Shown here: positions 54,351-63,275 of the stretch, in pieces
Position numbering within the stretch: position 1 is the first letter of the stretch
Layout: each line of letters opens with the position of its first letter
Assembly (NCBI RefSeq): GCF_003952225.1
Contig: NZ_CP034437.1
Location: 3,344,501 to 3,408,500 of the forward strand
Length of the DNA stretch: 64,000 nucleotides
Source of the DNA: Paenibacillus albus
Lineage (GTDB): Bacteria; Bacillota; Bacilli; Paenibacillales; Paenibacillaceae
Direction: 5' to 3'
Translations under genes and position numbers: made by a program
The notes under the pieces: model-generated
The model's database searches: none
The model's input: only the letters and a program-made list of their open reading frames with translations
Told to the model about the DNA's origin: nothing

Positions 54351-55334
54351 ATGTCGGATTTAGGCGCTCTGCTGCGGAAGGCAAGAGAGCAGCGCAATCT
54401 GTCACTGGATGATATCCAGGAGTTAACGAAGATTCGCAAACGCTATCTTGAAGCGATTGAGGACGGCAATTATAAAGTGCTGCCGGGATCATTCTATGTA
54501 CGCGCATTTGTGAAGAACTATTCAGAAGCGGTCGGCTTAGATGCTGAAGAGGTGCTTCGCTTGTATACGAATGAAATCCCTTCAAGCGTTCCGGAGCAAG
54601 TGATTGAGCCCGTTCAACGGCCACGTCGCCGAACACAATCGCATACATCGGACCGTCTTAGCCGGTGGGGCTTCCGCGCATTAATGTGGTCGTTTCTACT
54701 TTTGATTGCAGTTCTGGTCTATGTCTATGCGATTAAACAGCCGAGTAAGGACAATGTTAATTCGGCGGATCAGACGAAGATGACGGATCAGACGAACTTG
54801 CCTGATACAGCCCCAGATAAGGATACGGTAAAGAACAATACCGATTCGAATCAGACAACGACTGATAATACGCCTGACAGTACGACGGGCGGCAATCAGA
54901 CGGATAACACGACTACGCCTCCAAAAGATGATACTCCGCCAGTGACAGAGCCGCCGGCGCCTACAACGACGTTGGTATTGGATCGCACAAGCGGAACAGT
55001 AGACTTTTATACGGTATCGCCTGCAGGCAAGCATACGGTAACATTCAATGCAACCGGTGGAGTTTGGGTCGGTATTAAGAGCAAGAATCGAAGCGGCAAA
55101 TATATCTTCCAGAAGCAGTTCACAAAAGATGGAGGAACGGAAACCTTTGAGGTGGATGGACCTGCTTATGTTAACGTAGGACGAGCAGATTTGGTTGAAG
55201 TGACCCTCGATGGTGTTGCAATGGCTGACGGCAACAAAGCGAATCCGCGAAGAATGCAGTTGAATATGGCGGAGACGCCTGCAGGAACAGGAACGGAGAC
55301 AACGGGAACAACGGAAACTCCGGCAACGCAATAA
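54351..55334 (+). CDS. rodZ: RodZ-like cell-shape protein (YmfM)
   Basis: Membrane protein linking MreB to the elongation machinery. The 327-aa protein has an N-terminal helix-turn-helix domain of RodZ type (LRKAREQRNLSLDDIQELTK, FYVRAFVKNY), one membrane segment (about 103-125), a Thr/Asn/Asp-rich extracellular linker (about 130-205) and a C-terminal DUF4115 beta domain. ATG 54351 lies 6-7 nt after AAGGAGGT; a GTG at 54345 is too close. Confidence 0.92.
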   Translation: MSDLGALLRKAREQRNLSLDDIQELTKIRKRYLEAIEDGNYKVLPGSFYVRAFVKNYSEAVGLDAEEVLRLYTNEIPSSVPEQVIEPVQRPRRRTQSHTSDRLSRWGFRALMWSFLLLIAVLVYVYAIKQPSKDNVNSADQTKMTDQTNLPDTAPDKDTVKNNTDSNQTTTDNTPDSTTGGNQTDNTTTPPKDDTPPVTEPPAPTTTLVLDRTSGTVDFYTVSPAGKHTVTFNATGGVWVGIKSKNRSGKYIFQKQFTKDGGTETFEVDGPAYVNVGRADLVEVTLDGVAMADGNKANPRRMQLNMAETPAGTGTETTGTTETPATQ

Positions 55335-55336
55335 TG

Positions 55337-55379
55337 AAGGGCATTCTTCCTGGAAAAGACAGGGATGAATGCCTTTTCT
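55337..55379 (+). terminator. Terminator after rodZ
   Basis: GGCATTC (55340-55346) and GAATGCC (55367-55373) with inner CCTG/CAGG pairing, then TTTTCTT. Confidence 0.7.
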
Positions 55380-55446
55380 TACGCGGGAAGATGCGTTATA
55401 ATACTTTGCACAAGTTGAAAAAGAAGTAGAGGAGCTGCAATAAACA

Positions 55447-55935
55447 ATGGCAGAGAATGCATTTGATATCGTATCGAAAGTCGATATGCAAGAACTGAAC
55501 AATGCAATTACGCAAGCACTGCGTGAAATCGAAACACGCTTTGATTTCAAGAACAGCAAGAGCAGCATCGATCTTGAGAAAGAAGACATAGTCGTCGTCT
55601 CTGATGATGAGTACAAGCTGAAGAGCGTTATCGATATTTTGCAATCCAAAATGATCAAGCGCGGCGTACCGATCAAGAACATGGAGTTCGGCAAAGTTGA
55701 AGGTGCTTCTGCAGGAACAGTCAGACAGAAGATTAAGCTGAAGCAAGGCATCGAGCAAGATATTTCGAAGAAGATCAATACACTTATTCGGGATTCCAAG
55801 CTGAAGGTGAAGAGCCAGATTCAAGGGGATTCCATTCGTGTTACGGGCAAGAGCCTGGATGATCTGCAAGCTGTAATGGCCATGCTAAGAGGTGCAGATT
55901 TACAGATTGACCTGCAATTTACGAACTACCGTTAA
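55447..55935 (+). CDS. YajQ family (UPF0234) nucleotide-binding protein
   Basis: A 162-aa cytoplasmic protein of the YajQ family with two ferredoxin-like halves: [20 protein letters not shown] at the start and [20 protein letters not shown] near the end. Homologues bind RNA or nucleotides, including cyclic di-GMP in Xanthomonas; the role in Bacillota is not settled. TATAAT at 55397-55402 may be its own -10. It is flanked by terminators and so appears monocistronic. Confidence 0.93.
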   Translation: MAENAFDIVSKVDMQELNNAITQALREIETRFDFKNSKSSIDLEKEDIVVVSDDEYKLKSVIDILQSKMIKRGVPIKNMEFGKVEGASAGTVRQKIKLKQGIEQDISKKINTLIRDSKLKVKSQIQGDSIRVTGKSLDDLQAVMAMLRGADLQIDLQFTNYR

Positions 55936-55953
55936 TGGCAGATGTGTTAAACT

Positions 55954-56000
55954 TAAGTCCTGATTTGCCGCGTTTCGCGCAGGCAAGTCGGGCTTTTTCC
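55954..56000 (+). terminator. Terminator after the yajQ-family gene
   Basis: An imperfect long stem, AAGTCCTGATTTGCC against GGCAAGTCGGGCTT, followed by TTTTTCC. Confidence 0.75.
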
Positions 56001-56004
56001 TTTT

Positions 56005-56033
56005 TTGACACTGTAAATGCCTTGTATTATACT
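56005..56033 (+). promoter_or_regulatory. Predicted sigma-A promoter of rimO-pgsA
   Basis: A perfect TTGACA (56005-56010), a 17-nt gap and TATACT (56028-56033), about 40 bases upstream of rimO. Confidence 0.8.
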
Positions 56034-56070
56034 TGTTAGGATAGCTTTTCGGAGGGGTTTGGGGGATATA

Positions 56071-57399
56071 ATGACAGAACGAGTTAAAGTATTAACGTTA
56101 GGCTGCGAGAAGAATCTCGTGGATTCGGAGATTATGTCCGGACTAATCGACGCGCGCGGCTACCAGTTAGTGGATCAAGCGGATGACGCTACGGTTATTA
56201 TTGTGAACACTTGCGGCTTCATTGATGCAGCAAAGGAAGAATCGGTGAATACGATTCTGGATATGGCTGAATTTAAACAAACCGGACGACTGAAGGCTCT
56301 TATCGTTTCCGGTTGTTTGACACAGCGCTACAAGAAGCAGCTCATGGAAGAAATGCCGGAAATTGATGGGATTGTCGGAACAGGCGATTTCCATCACATT
56401 ACAGATATTGTCGATGAAGCCCTTAATGGTAAACGTCCAGTGAAAGTCGGCAATCCAGCATTCGACTATGATCAGAAGCTTCCGCGTCTTGTTACGACGC
56501 CGCGCTATACGGCTTATGTGAAGATTGCCGAAGGCTGCGATAATGCATGTACCTTCTGTTCGATTCCGATCATGCGCGGTAAATTCCGCAGCCGTTCAAT
56601 GGAGTCGATTGTTGCCGAAGTGCAGCAGCTTGCAGATCAAGGCGTGAAGGAAGTCAGTCTGATTGCGCAAGATTCGACGAACTACGGAACGGATCTGTAC
56701 GATAAATTTATGCTGCCGGAGCTGCTGAACCGCGTTAGCGAGGTAGAGGGCATTGCGTGGGTGCGTCTGCACTATGCATATCCGGGCTTCTTCTCGGACG
56801 AGCTGATTGAGACAATCGCCGAGAACTCGAAAGTGTGCAACTACATTGATATGCCGCTTCAGCACAGCGAAGACTCGATCTTGAAGCGGATGCGCCGTCC
56901 AGGCCGTCAGACGGATACGCGTGCGCTCGTTCAACGCATTCGTTCGCGCATTCCGGATGTGGCGCTTCGCACATCTATTATTGTCGGCTTCCCTGGCGAG
57001 ACCGATGAGGATTTCGAGCGCCTATGCGATTTTGTGCGTGAGATGAAGTTTGACCGTCTTGGCGTCTTTACCTACTCGCCGGAAGAAGATACGCCTGCCG
57101 TTCGCTTGCCGAACGAAGTGCCGGATGATGTGAAGGAATGGCGTTCCAATACATTGATGGAAATTCAGCGTCAAGTTTCCAAGGACCTGAACGGCAAACA
57201 TATCGGCAAAGAGATCGATGTGCTTGTTGAACGCTACGATGGCCGCAGCGATGTGTACGTCGGCCGTTCTCCTTACGATGCGCCGGAGATCGACGGTGAA
57301 GTGTTTATCTCGAATTGCAAAGCCGCTATCGGCGAAATTCAGAGAGTGCGCATTACGCACGCTTATGAGTTTGATATGTCCGGGGAGGGACTATCGTGA
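56071..57399 (+). CDS. rimO: Ribosomal protein S12 methylthiotransferase RimO
   Basis: Radical SAM enzyme that adds a methylthio group to an Asp of S12. The 442-aa protein has the N-terminal MTTase domain (LGCEKNLVDSEIM), the radical SAM cysteines in CDNACTFCSIPIMRG, and a C-terminal TRAM domain. The GCEKN and RSRSMESIV segments separate it from the tRNA enzyme MiaB. ATG 56071 follows GGGGGA; the frame is open from 56017. It overlaps pgsA by 4 bases. Confidence 0.95.
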   Translation: MTERVKVLTLGCEKNLVDSEIMSGLIDARGYQLVDQADDATVIIVNTCGFIDAAKEESVNTILDMAEFKQTGRLKALIVSGCLTQRYKKQLMEEMPEIDGIVGTGDFHHITDIVDEALNGKRPVKVGNPAFDYDQKLPRLVTTPRYTAYVKIAEGCDNACTFCSIPIMRGKFRSRSMESIVAEVQQLADQGVKEVSLIAQDSTNYGTDLYDKFMLPELLNRVSEVEGIAWVRLHYAYPGFFSDELIETIAENSKVCNYIDMPLQHSEDSILKRMRRPGRQTDTRALVQRIRSRIPDVALRTSIIVGFPGETDEDFERLCDFVREMKFDRLGVFTYSPEEDTPAVRLPNEVPDDVKEWRSNTLMEIQRQVSKDLNGKHIGKEIDVLVERYDGRSDVYVGRSPYDAPEIDGEVFISNCKAAIGEIQRVRITHAYEFDMSGEGLS

Positions 57400-57980
57400 A
57401 TTTAGCCAATCGTATTACGCTTGTCCGCATCTTTTTGGTTCCGATCATCATGGTGCTGCTCTTAATTAATGTAGATTTGAAGCCGCTGACGATTTCCGGC
57501 TCTGATTTCTCCATTACATGGAATCAAATTCTGGCTGCGCTTGTCTTCATTATTGCAGCCAGCACTGATGGTCTGGATGGCTATATTGCACGTAAGAATA
57601 AGATTGTAACGAATTTGGGCAAATTGCTTGATCCTCTAGCGGACAAGCTGCTCGTCGCTGCAGTGCTTATTTCGCTTGTTGAGATGTCCAAGCTGGATGC
57701 TTGGATTGCAATAGTAATAATTAGCCGCGAGTTCGCTGTAACTGGACTTCGCCAAATTGCGCTGCTTGAAGGCTCTGTGCTTGCAGCGAGCAAATGGGGC
57801 AAGTGGAAGACGGCTGTGCAAATTACGATGATTATCGCGCTCTTGCTGAACAATTTTCCGTTCGCGTTTCTGGATTTCCCGTTTGACATTATCGCCAGCT
57901 ATGCTGCTGCGCTGATCACGGTTTATTCCGGTATCGACTACTTCGTGAAGAACAAGAATTTGATTCCGATAAACGAATAG
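57396..57980 (+). CDS. pgsA: CDP-diacylglycerol-glycerol-3-phosphate 3-phosphatidyltransferase
   Basis: Makes phosphatidylglycerol phosphate, the committed step to phosphatidylglycerol and cardiolipin. The 194-aa integral membrane protein has the CDP-alcohol transferase motif from DGLDGYIARKNK through NLGKLLDPLADKL. GTG 57396 overlaps the rimO stop. Confidence 0.96.
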   Translation: MNLANRITLVRIFLVPIIMVLLLINVDLKPLTISGSDFSITWNQILAALVFIIAASTDGLDGYIARKNKIVTNLGKLLDPLADKLLVAAVLISLVEMSKLDAWIAIVIISREFAVTGLRQIALLEGSVLAASKWGKWKTAVQITMIIALLLNNFPFAFLDFPFDIIASYAAALITVYSGIDYFVKNKNLIPINE

Positions 57981-58010
57981 TTCGCTCCCTAAAAAAGTAA
58001 GCTTGCATAG

Positions 58011-58055
58011 AGCATCACTTCTTCTGAATAATAGAAGAGGTGGTGCTTTATTTGC
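58011..58055 (+). terminator. Terminator after pgsA
   Basis: AGCATCACTTCTTCT (58011-58025) pairs with AGAAGAGGTGGTGCT (58033-58047, with wobbles), then TTATTTG. Confidence 0.75.
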
Positions 58056-58132
58056 CTTATTGCCTGTTATGCTCGTAATGCCCGTTATGCCGGTTAAGGG
58101 AATTGTATCTACATAAGAATGGAGATGTTGAG

Positions 58133-59392
58133 ATGCGTGCTGAAATTATCGCAGTCGGGACGGAGCTGCTGCTGGGACAGACCGTGAATACGAATGCGAC
58201 TTACTTATCGCAAGGATTGGCGGAGCTGGGGATTGATGTTTACTTCCAGACGGTAGTAGGTGACAATGCCGGCCGAATTAGTCAAGCGATCGAGCTCGCT
58301 CGGACGAGGGCCGATCTGATTCTCTTCACAGGGGGACTCGGCCCGACGCAGGACGATCTGACGAAGGATGCGCTTGCCGATTATTTGAACCGTGCTATTG
58401 AGCTGCATCAGCCGTCCATGGACAAAATCGTAGAGATGTTTACCTCACGCGGCATCCATATGGTTGAAAGCAATCGCAGGCAGGCGCACCTGATAGAAGG
58501 CAGTGACCCGCTTATGAATGATGCGGGGCTTGCTGTCGGTAACGGGCTAACCGAGGATGGTACGCATTATGTGCTCCTGCCAGGACCGCCGCGCGAGATG
58601 AAGGTGATGTTCGATGGTCCGGCGAAGGCGTGGATCCGCTCCGTCATGGGCGAGGAGCGCAAGCTGTATTCGCGTCAATTGATGTTTGCCGGAATCGGTG
58701 AATCGAACCTAGAGGAAGCGCTGATCGATCTGATTAATGCGCAGACAGACCCTTCGATTGCTCCGTATGCGAAGGATGGCGAAGTGGCGATTCGGATTTC
58801 GACGAAAGCGCTGGATCAAGCGGAAGCAGATATACGGCTGGATGCGACGGAAGCGCAGATTAAGGCGCGTGTTGGGAAGCACCTGTACGCGCGCGAGGAC
58901 ATTCCTCTGGAGGAGGCGGTCATAAGACTGCTTCGTGCTTCCACGCGTACGCTGGCCAGCGCAGAGAGCCTCACAGGCGGTCTGTTCGCGCAGCTGCTGA
59001 CGCAGATTCCAGGCAGCAGCGGTGAGTTTGCGGGCGGCGTCGTCACATACACGAACATGATGAAGCACAAGCTGCTTAGCATTCCGATGTCCCAGCTGGA
59101 GGGAACGGATGCGCCGGGCGCAGTCAGCGAGTCGACCGCAGCGCTCATGGCGGAGCGGGTGCGCGAGCTGGCGGACAGCGACTTCGGGGTGTCGCTGACG
59201 GGCGTTGCAGGTCCGGCTGAATCCGAAGGGAAGCCGGTTGGGCTTGTTTATTTCGGGCTTGCGGAGCGAGGGAAACAGACGCGTGTATTCACTGCGAAGC
59301 TGAGCGGCAACCGCGGCATAATTCGGCTGCGTGCAGCGAAGTCATTGATGTACCGACTCTGGCAAGCGCTCAGCGGAACAGAAGAGAATTAG
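58133..59392 (+). CDS. cinA: CinA competence/damage-inducible protein (nicotinamide-nucleotide amidase family)
   Basis: The 419-aa protein has an N-terminal molybdopterin-binding-like domain (EIIAVGTELLLGQTVNTNA, TGGLGPTQDDLTKDAL) and a C-terminal CinA/PncC domain (SAESLTGGLFAQLL, GVVTYTNMMK), linked to pyridine-nucleotide recycling. ATG 58133 has TGGAGA upstream; the frame is open from 58103. It directly precedes recA, as in many Bacillota. Confidence 0.95.
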   Translation: MRAEIIAVGTELLLGQTVNTNATYLSQGLAELGIDVYFQTVVGDNAGRISQAIELARTRADLILFTGGLGPTQDDLTKDALADYLNRAIELHQPSMDKIVEMFTSRGIHMVESNRRQAHLIEGSDPLMNDAGLAVGNGLTEDGTHYVLLPGPPREMKVMFDGPAKAWIRSVMGEERKLYSRQLMFAGIGESNLEEALIDLINAQTDPSIAPYAKDGEVAIRISTKALDQAEADIRLDATEAQIKARVGKHLYAREDIPLEEAVIRLLRASTRTLASAESLTGGLFAQLLTQIPGSSGEFAGGVVTYTNMMKHKLLSIPMSQLEGTDAPGAVSESTAALMAERVRELADSDFGVSLTGVAGPAESEGKPVGLVYFGLAERGKQTRVFTAKLSGNRGIIRLRAAKSLMYRLWQALSGTEEN

Positions 59393-59463
59393 ACAGCAGC
59401 TATTGTTCAAATAAGCCTTGCCAATCTAGTAGAAAATCCACTATAATCGACATTAGTTACCGG

Positions 59464-59506
59464 AAGAACCGTGGCGAAGATTACTTTGCTGCGGTTCTTT
59501 TTTCTC
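59464..59506 (+). terminator. Terminator after cinA
   Basis: AAGAACCG (59464-59471) pairs with CGGTTCTT (59492-59499), followed by TTTTTCTCC. Confidence 0.8.
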
Positions 59507-59531
59507 CTCTTTTGGCCAAAAGAGAAAATAA

Positions 59532-59543
59532 GAATATATGTTC
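59532..59543 (+). promoter_or_regulatory. Probable LexA (DinR) SOS box of recA
   Basis: GAATATATGTTC matches the Gram-positive LexA operator GAACnnnnGTTC with one mismatch, and lies just upstream of the recA -35. It predicts SOS induction of recA. Confidence 0.7.
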
Positions 59544-59553
59544 GTAAAAACTC

Positions 59554-59582
59554 TTGTCAAAGCGAATGAAACAAGGTATCAT
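59554..59582 (+). promoter_or_regulatory. Predicted sigma-A promoter of recA
   Basis: TTGTCA (59554-59559), a 17-nt gap and TATCAT (59577-59582), about 30 bases before the recA start. Confidence 0.7.
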
Positions 59583-59613
59583 TACAGTATAAATCATGAA
59601 GGATGTGAGTTCG

Positions 59614-60678
59614 TTGGCAGATCGTAAAGCCGCACTCGAAATGGCACTTCGTCAAATAGAGAAGCAATTTGGTAAGGGCTCTATTATGAAGCTCGGTGAA
59701 TCTACTCATATGCAAGTTGAAACTGTATCCAGCGGTGCGCTGGCATTAGATATTGCACTTGGAATTGGCGGTTTCCCACGGGGCCGTATTATTGAAGTTT
59801 ATGGACCAGAATCTTCCGGTAAAACAACAGTTGCGCTGCACGCAATCGCAGAAGTTCAACGCGCGGGTGGACAAGCTGCATTTATTGACGCCGAGCATGC
59901 GCTGGATCCATCTTATGCAAGTAAGCTTGGCGTAAACATCGACGAGCTGCTGCTTTCCCAGCCGGACACAGGGGAGCAAGGCCTTGAAATCGCTGAAGCA
60001 CTCGTTCGCAGTGGTGCAGTGGATATCGTTGTCGTTGACTCCGTTGCAGCACTCGTTCCGAAAGCGGAAATCGAAGGCGATATGGGCGACTCCCACGTCG
60101 GTCTGCAAGCTCGTCTGATGTCGCAGGCGCTTCGTAAGCTGTCCGGTGCGATTAGCAAATCGAAGACGATTACGATCTTCATCAACCAGCTTCGTGAGAA
60201 AGTCGGCGTTATGTTCGGTAACCCTGAGACGACACCAGGTGGCCGCGCACTGAAGTTCTACTCCACGATTCGCCTTGATGTGCGCCGTATTGAGTCTGTG
60301 AAGCAAGGCAATGATATTGTCGGTAACCGGACTCGTATTAAAGTTGTAAAGAACAAAGTAGCTCCTCCGTTCAAACAAGCAGAAGTCGATATTATGTACG
60401 GTGAGGGCATCTCCAAAGAGGGAAGCCTCGTTGATATCGGCGTGGAGCTGGAGATCATCCAGAAGAGCGGCGCTTGGTTCTCCTACAATGGCGAGCGTCT
60501 CGGCCAAGGCCGTGAGAATGCGAAGCAATTCTTGAAGGATCACAAAGATATTGCTGCGGTCATCGATAAGCAAATCCGCGAAGCAAGCAACGTGGCAGCG
60601 GCGGCAGCGGGGAATGAGCCTGTCAGCGAAGATGAAGATGATGATTTCGAGGACGAATTGGACTTGGAACTTGAATAA
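59614..60678 (+). CDS. recA: Recombinase RecA
   Basis: Strand-exchange protein and activator of LexA cleavage. The 354-aa protein has the standard start [20 protein letters not shown], Walker [10 protein letters not shown] (about residues 65-73), the L2-loop region [20 protein letters not shown] and an acidic C-terminal tail. TTG 59614 has AAGGAT 9 nt upstream and gives the family-typical N-terminus; ATG 59596 in frame has no ribosome-binding site. A terminator separates it from recX. Confidence 0.97.
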   Translation: MADRKAALEMALRQIEKQFGKGSIMKLGESTHMQVETVSSGALALDIALGIGGFPRGRIIEVYGPESSGKTTVALHAIAEVQRAGGQAAFIDAEHALDPSYASKLGVNIDELLLSQPDTGEQGLEIAEALVRSGAVDIVVVDSVAALVPKAEIEGDMGDSHVGLQARLMSQALRKLSGAISKSKTITIFINQLREKVGVMFGNPETTPGGRALKFYSTIRLDVRRIESVKQGNDIVGNRTRIKVVKNKVAPPFKQAEVDIMYGEGISKEGSLVDIGVELEIIQKSGAWFSYNGERLGQGRENAKQFLKDHKDIAAVIDKQIREASNVAAAAAGNEPVSEDEDDDFEDELDLELE

Positions 60679-60710
60679 ACCGTTGTTGACATGATGTCAA
60701 TAGGTGGAAC

Positions 60711-60747
60711 AGAGAAGCACCTGCTACCAGGTGCTTCTCTGTTTTTG
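60711..60747 (+). terminator. Terminator between recA and recX
   Basis: AGAGAAGCACCTG (60711-60723) pairs perfectly with CAGGTGCTTCTCT (60728-60740), 4-nt loop, then GTTTTTG. It would limit recX transcription to readthrough or to its own promoter. Confidence 0.92.
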
Positions 60748-60779
60748 TAAGCTTTAACGCTTTTACAAGGGGGAAGACA

Positions 60780-61445
60780 ATGCTAGTCATTACCGGCGTG
60801 GAGCAGGATCGTAAATCCAAGCAGAGATATCACTTGTTTGTCAATGATTCACAGGAACCGTATATCAATGTGCATGAAGACTTAGTCATTAAGTTTCGGC
60901 TGCTCAAGGGGCGCGAGATTCATGCTGAAGAGCTTAAGGAAATTGTAGAAGAGGACAGCAGACATCGCGCCTATATAACGGCGCTCGCCTACCTTGGAGC
61001 GAGACAGCGGACGGAGAAGGAGATACAGCGCTACCTGGCTAGGAAAGAAATTGATCCTGAGGCAGCTGCGAGGGCGATTGCGCGTCTGACGCAGGAAGGT
61101 TTGGTAAACGATAACCAATATGCGAGCATGTACGCATCGGAGAAGATGAGAACTCAGCTTAAGGGCAGACGTCTTCTTCAGCAGGAACTGCTGCAGCGCG
61201 GCATCTCCAAGGACATGGCGAAGCAAGCTTCGCAGGAGCTAAGCCCGGACTCGGAAATTGAGGTCGCAGTGCGGGCGGCACACAAGAAGTGGCCGTATAT
61301 AAAGGGAGAGCAGCGAGAGAGAAAACAGAAGCTGGCTGCGTTTCTACTTCGCCGCGGGTTTCCGATGAGTGTGGTGCGGGAAGCAGTTAAGGCAGCTGCT
61401 GAGCGGATGGAAGATGATGAAGATGGGCACATGCTTGACAATTGA
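60780..61445 (+). CDS. recX: RecA modulator RecX
   Basis: Binds RecA filaments and modulates recombination. The 221-aa all-helical protein carries the RecX repeats: ITALAYLGARQRTEKEIQRY, LVNDNQYASMYASEKMRTQL, KGRRLLQQELLQRGIS and a later LAAFLLRRGFPMSVVREAV repeat. The ATG follows an AAGGGGGAAG site. The recA-recX arrangement is common, although B. subtilis keeps them apart. Confidence 0.93.
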   Translation: MLVITGVEQDRKSKQRYHLFVNDSQEPYINVHEDLVIKFRLLKGREIHAEELKEIVEEDSRHRAYITALAYLGARQRTEKEIQRYLARKEIDPEAAARAIARLTQEGLVNDNQYASMYASEKMRTQLKGRRLLQQELLQRGISKDMAKQASQELSPDSEIEVAVRAAHKKWPYIKGEQRERKQKLAAFLLRRGFPMSVVREAVKAAAERMEDDEDGHMLDN

Positions 61446-61630
61446 TTTTCACAAAAGATAAAATGAGTTTGTATTATTCATTTCTAGAATCAGTTTTCCT
61501 TCCAAAAATTGATTCGAACCCATTATTTCCGTCAATTTAGTATGTACGTATCGGGTTAAAAACCGGCTGTAGAAAAAACCAAATACTATTCCCAAGCGTT
61601 TGCTTAGGTTAGCAACAAGGAGGTGAGAAG

Positions 61631-63172
61631 ATGCCAGTATGGTTAGGTATCCTGATCGCTCTCGTTGTTGGTGTAATTTTCTTTGGTGTCGGTTATTTTA
61701 TTCGCAAATCGATCGCCGAGGCCAAAATTTCAAGCGCCGAGCAGGCCGCTAGTCAGATTATTGACAATGCGAGGAAAGAAGCCGAAGCGCTTAAGAAAGA
61801 AACGGTCCTCGAAGCGAAAGATGAAGTCCACAAGCTCCGTACCGAAGCTGAGAAAGACATTCGCGAACGTCGCAATGAGGTACAGCGTCTTGAAAGACGA
61901 CTGATTCAGAAAGAAGAGTCGTTGGATAAAAAAATAGAAGCGCTGGAACGCAAAGAAGAACAAGTAGCCAACAAAGAGAAGCGGATCGAGGAAACACAAG
62001 AACAAATCGATTCCCTTTACAAACAGCAGCTTAGTGAGCTGGAACGTATTTCGAACTTGACGATGGAGGATGCGAAACAGATCATCCTGACTAACGTTGA
62101 ACAAGAGGTTCGCCATGAAACTGCACAAATGATTAAAGAGATCGAGCAGCAAGCCAAGGAAGAAGCAGATAAGAAGGCTCGTGATATTATCTCGCTCGCA
62201 ATCCAACGCTGTGCAGCTGATCACGTGGCAGAAACTACGGTTTCCGTAGTTGCATTGCCAAATGAAGAAATGAAAGGCCGCATCATCGGACGTGAAGGCC
62301 GCAACATTCGCGCACTGGAAACGTTGACCGGTATCGATCTCATTATTGACGATACACCGGAAGCGGTCATCTTGTCTGGTTTCGATCCAATTCGCCGTGA
62401 AATCGCTCGTACTTCCCTCGAGAAGCTCGTTGCAGATGGTCGTATCCATCCTGCACGAATTGAGGAAATGGTCGAGAAGTCACGTAAAGAAGTGGACGAA
62501 CGTATCCGTGAATACGGAGAGCAGGCGACGTATGAAGTTGGTGTGCATGGCTTACATCCAGACCTCATTAAAATTTTAGGCCGCCTCAAATATCGTACAA
62601 GCTATGGTCAGAACGTGCTCAAGCACTCCATGGAAGTCGCTTATTTGTCGGGTCTCATGGCTGCAGAGCTGGGTGAAGACATTACGCTTGCAAGACGTGC
62701 AGGTTTGCTGCATGATATCGGTAAAGCGCTCGATCATGAAGTGGAAGGCTCACATGTCGAGATCGGCGTAGAGCTGGCTAAGAAATACAAAGAGCATCCT
62801 GTTGTTATCAACAGTATCGCTTCCCACCATGGCGATTGCGAAGCAACATCGGTTATCGCAATGCTCGTCGGCGCAGCAGATGCGTTGTCGGCGGCACGGC
62901 CAGGTGCAAGAAGAGAAACGCTCGAAACGTATATTAAACGTCTGGAGAAGCTTGAAGGCATTTCCGAATCGTTCGAAGGTGTTGAGAAATCGTATGCGAT
63001 CCAAGCAGGCCGCGAGGTTCGTGTTATGGTTCAACCGGAGAAGATCGACGATACCGAAGCATTCCGCTTGGCGCGCGATATCACGAAGAAGATCGAGAGT
63101 GAACTCGATTACCCAGGGCATATTAAAGTTACAGTAATCCGTGAGACGCGGGCTGTCGAATATGCAAAATAA
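61631..63172 (+). CDS. rny: Ribonuclease Y
   Basis: Membrane-anchored endoribonuclease that initiates mRNA decay. The 513-aa protein has one N-terminal membrane helix (about 4-22), a long coiled coil (about 30-190), a KH domain ([20 protein letters not shown] near 215) and an HD domain ([17 protein letters not shown] near 360). AAGGAGGTGAG precedes the ATG. It lies after recA-recX and before ymdB, as in B. subtilis. Confidence 0.97.
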   Translation: MPVWLGILIALVVGVIFFGVGYFIRKSIAEAKISSAEQAASQIIDNARKEAEALKKETVLEAKDEVHKLRTEAEKDIRERRNEVQRLERRLIQKEESLDKKIEALERKEEQVANKEKRIEETQEQIDSLYKQQLSELERISNLTMEDAKQIILTNVEQEVRHETAQMIKEIEQQAKEEADKKARDIISLAIQRCAADHVAETTVSVVALPNEEMKGRIIGREGRNIRALETLTGIDLIIDDTPEAVILSGFDPIRREIARTSLEKLVADGRIHPARIEEMVEKSRKEVDERIREYGEQATYEVGVHGLHPDLIKILGRLKYRTSYGQNVLKHSMEVAYLSGLMAAELGEDITLARRAGLLHDIGKALDHEVEGSHVEIGVELAKKYKEHPVVINSIASHHGDCEATSVIAMLVGAADALSAARPGARRETLETYIKRLEKLEGISESFEGVEKSYAIQAGREVRVMVQPEKIDDTEAFRLARDITKKIESELDYPGHIKVTVIRETRAVEYAK

Positions 63173-63188
63173 ACTTTCATAGCAATTA

Positions 63189-63228
63189 ACTAGAAAAGTG
63201 GCTGCTTGCGGCCACTTTTCTAGTCTTT
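63189..63228 (+). terminator. Terminator after rny
   Basis: ACTAGAAAAGTGGC (63189-63202) pairs perfectly with GCCACTTTTCTAGT (63211-63224), followed by CTTTAA. Confidence 0.85.
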
Positions 63229-63275
63229 AAACATGGCAATAGCCGTTTACGCTCGGATTAGAGAGGTTTGATGAA

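Noticed and set aside
60686-60700. TTGACATGATGTCAA palindrome between recA and recX as promoter or operator
   Set aside because: No -10 at the right distance before the recA terminator; likely incidental.
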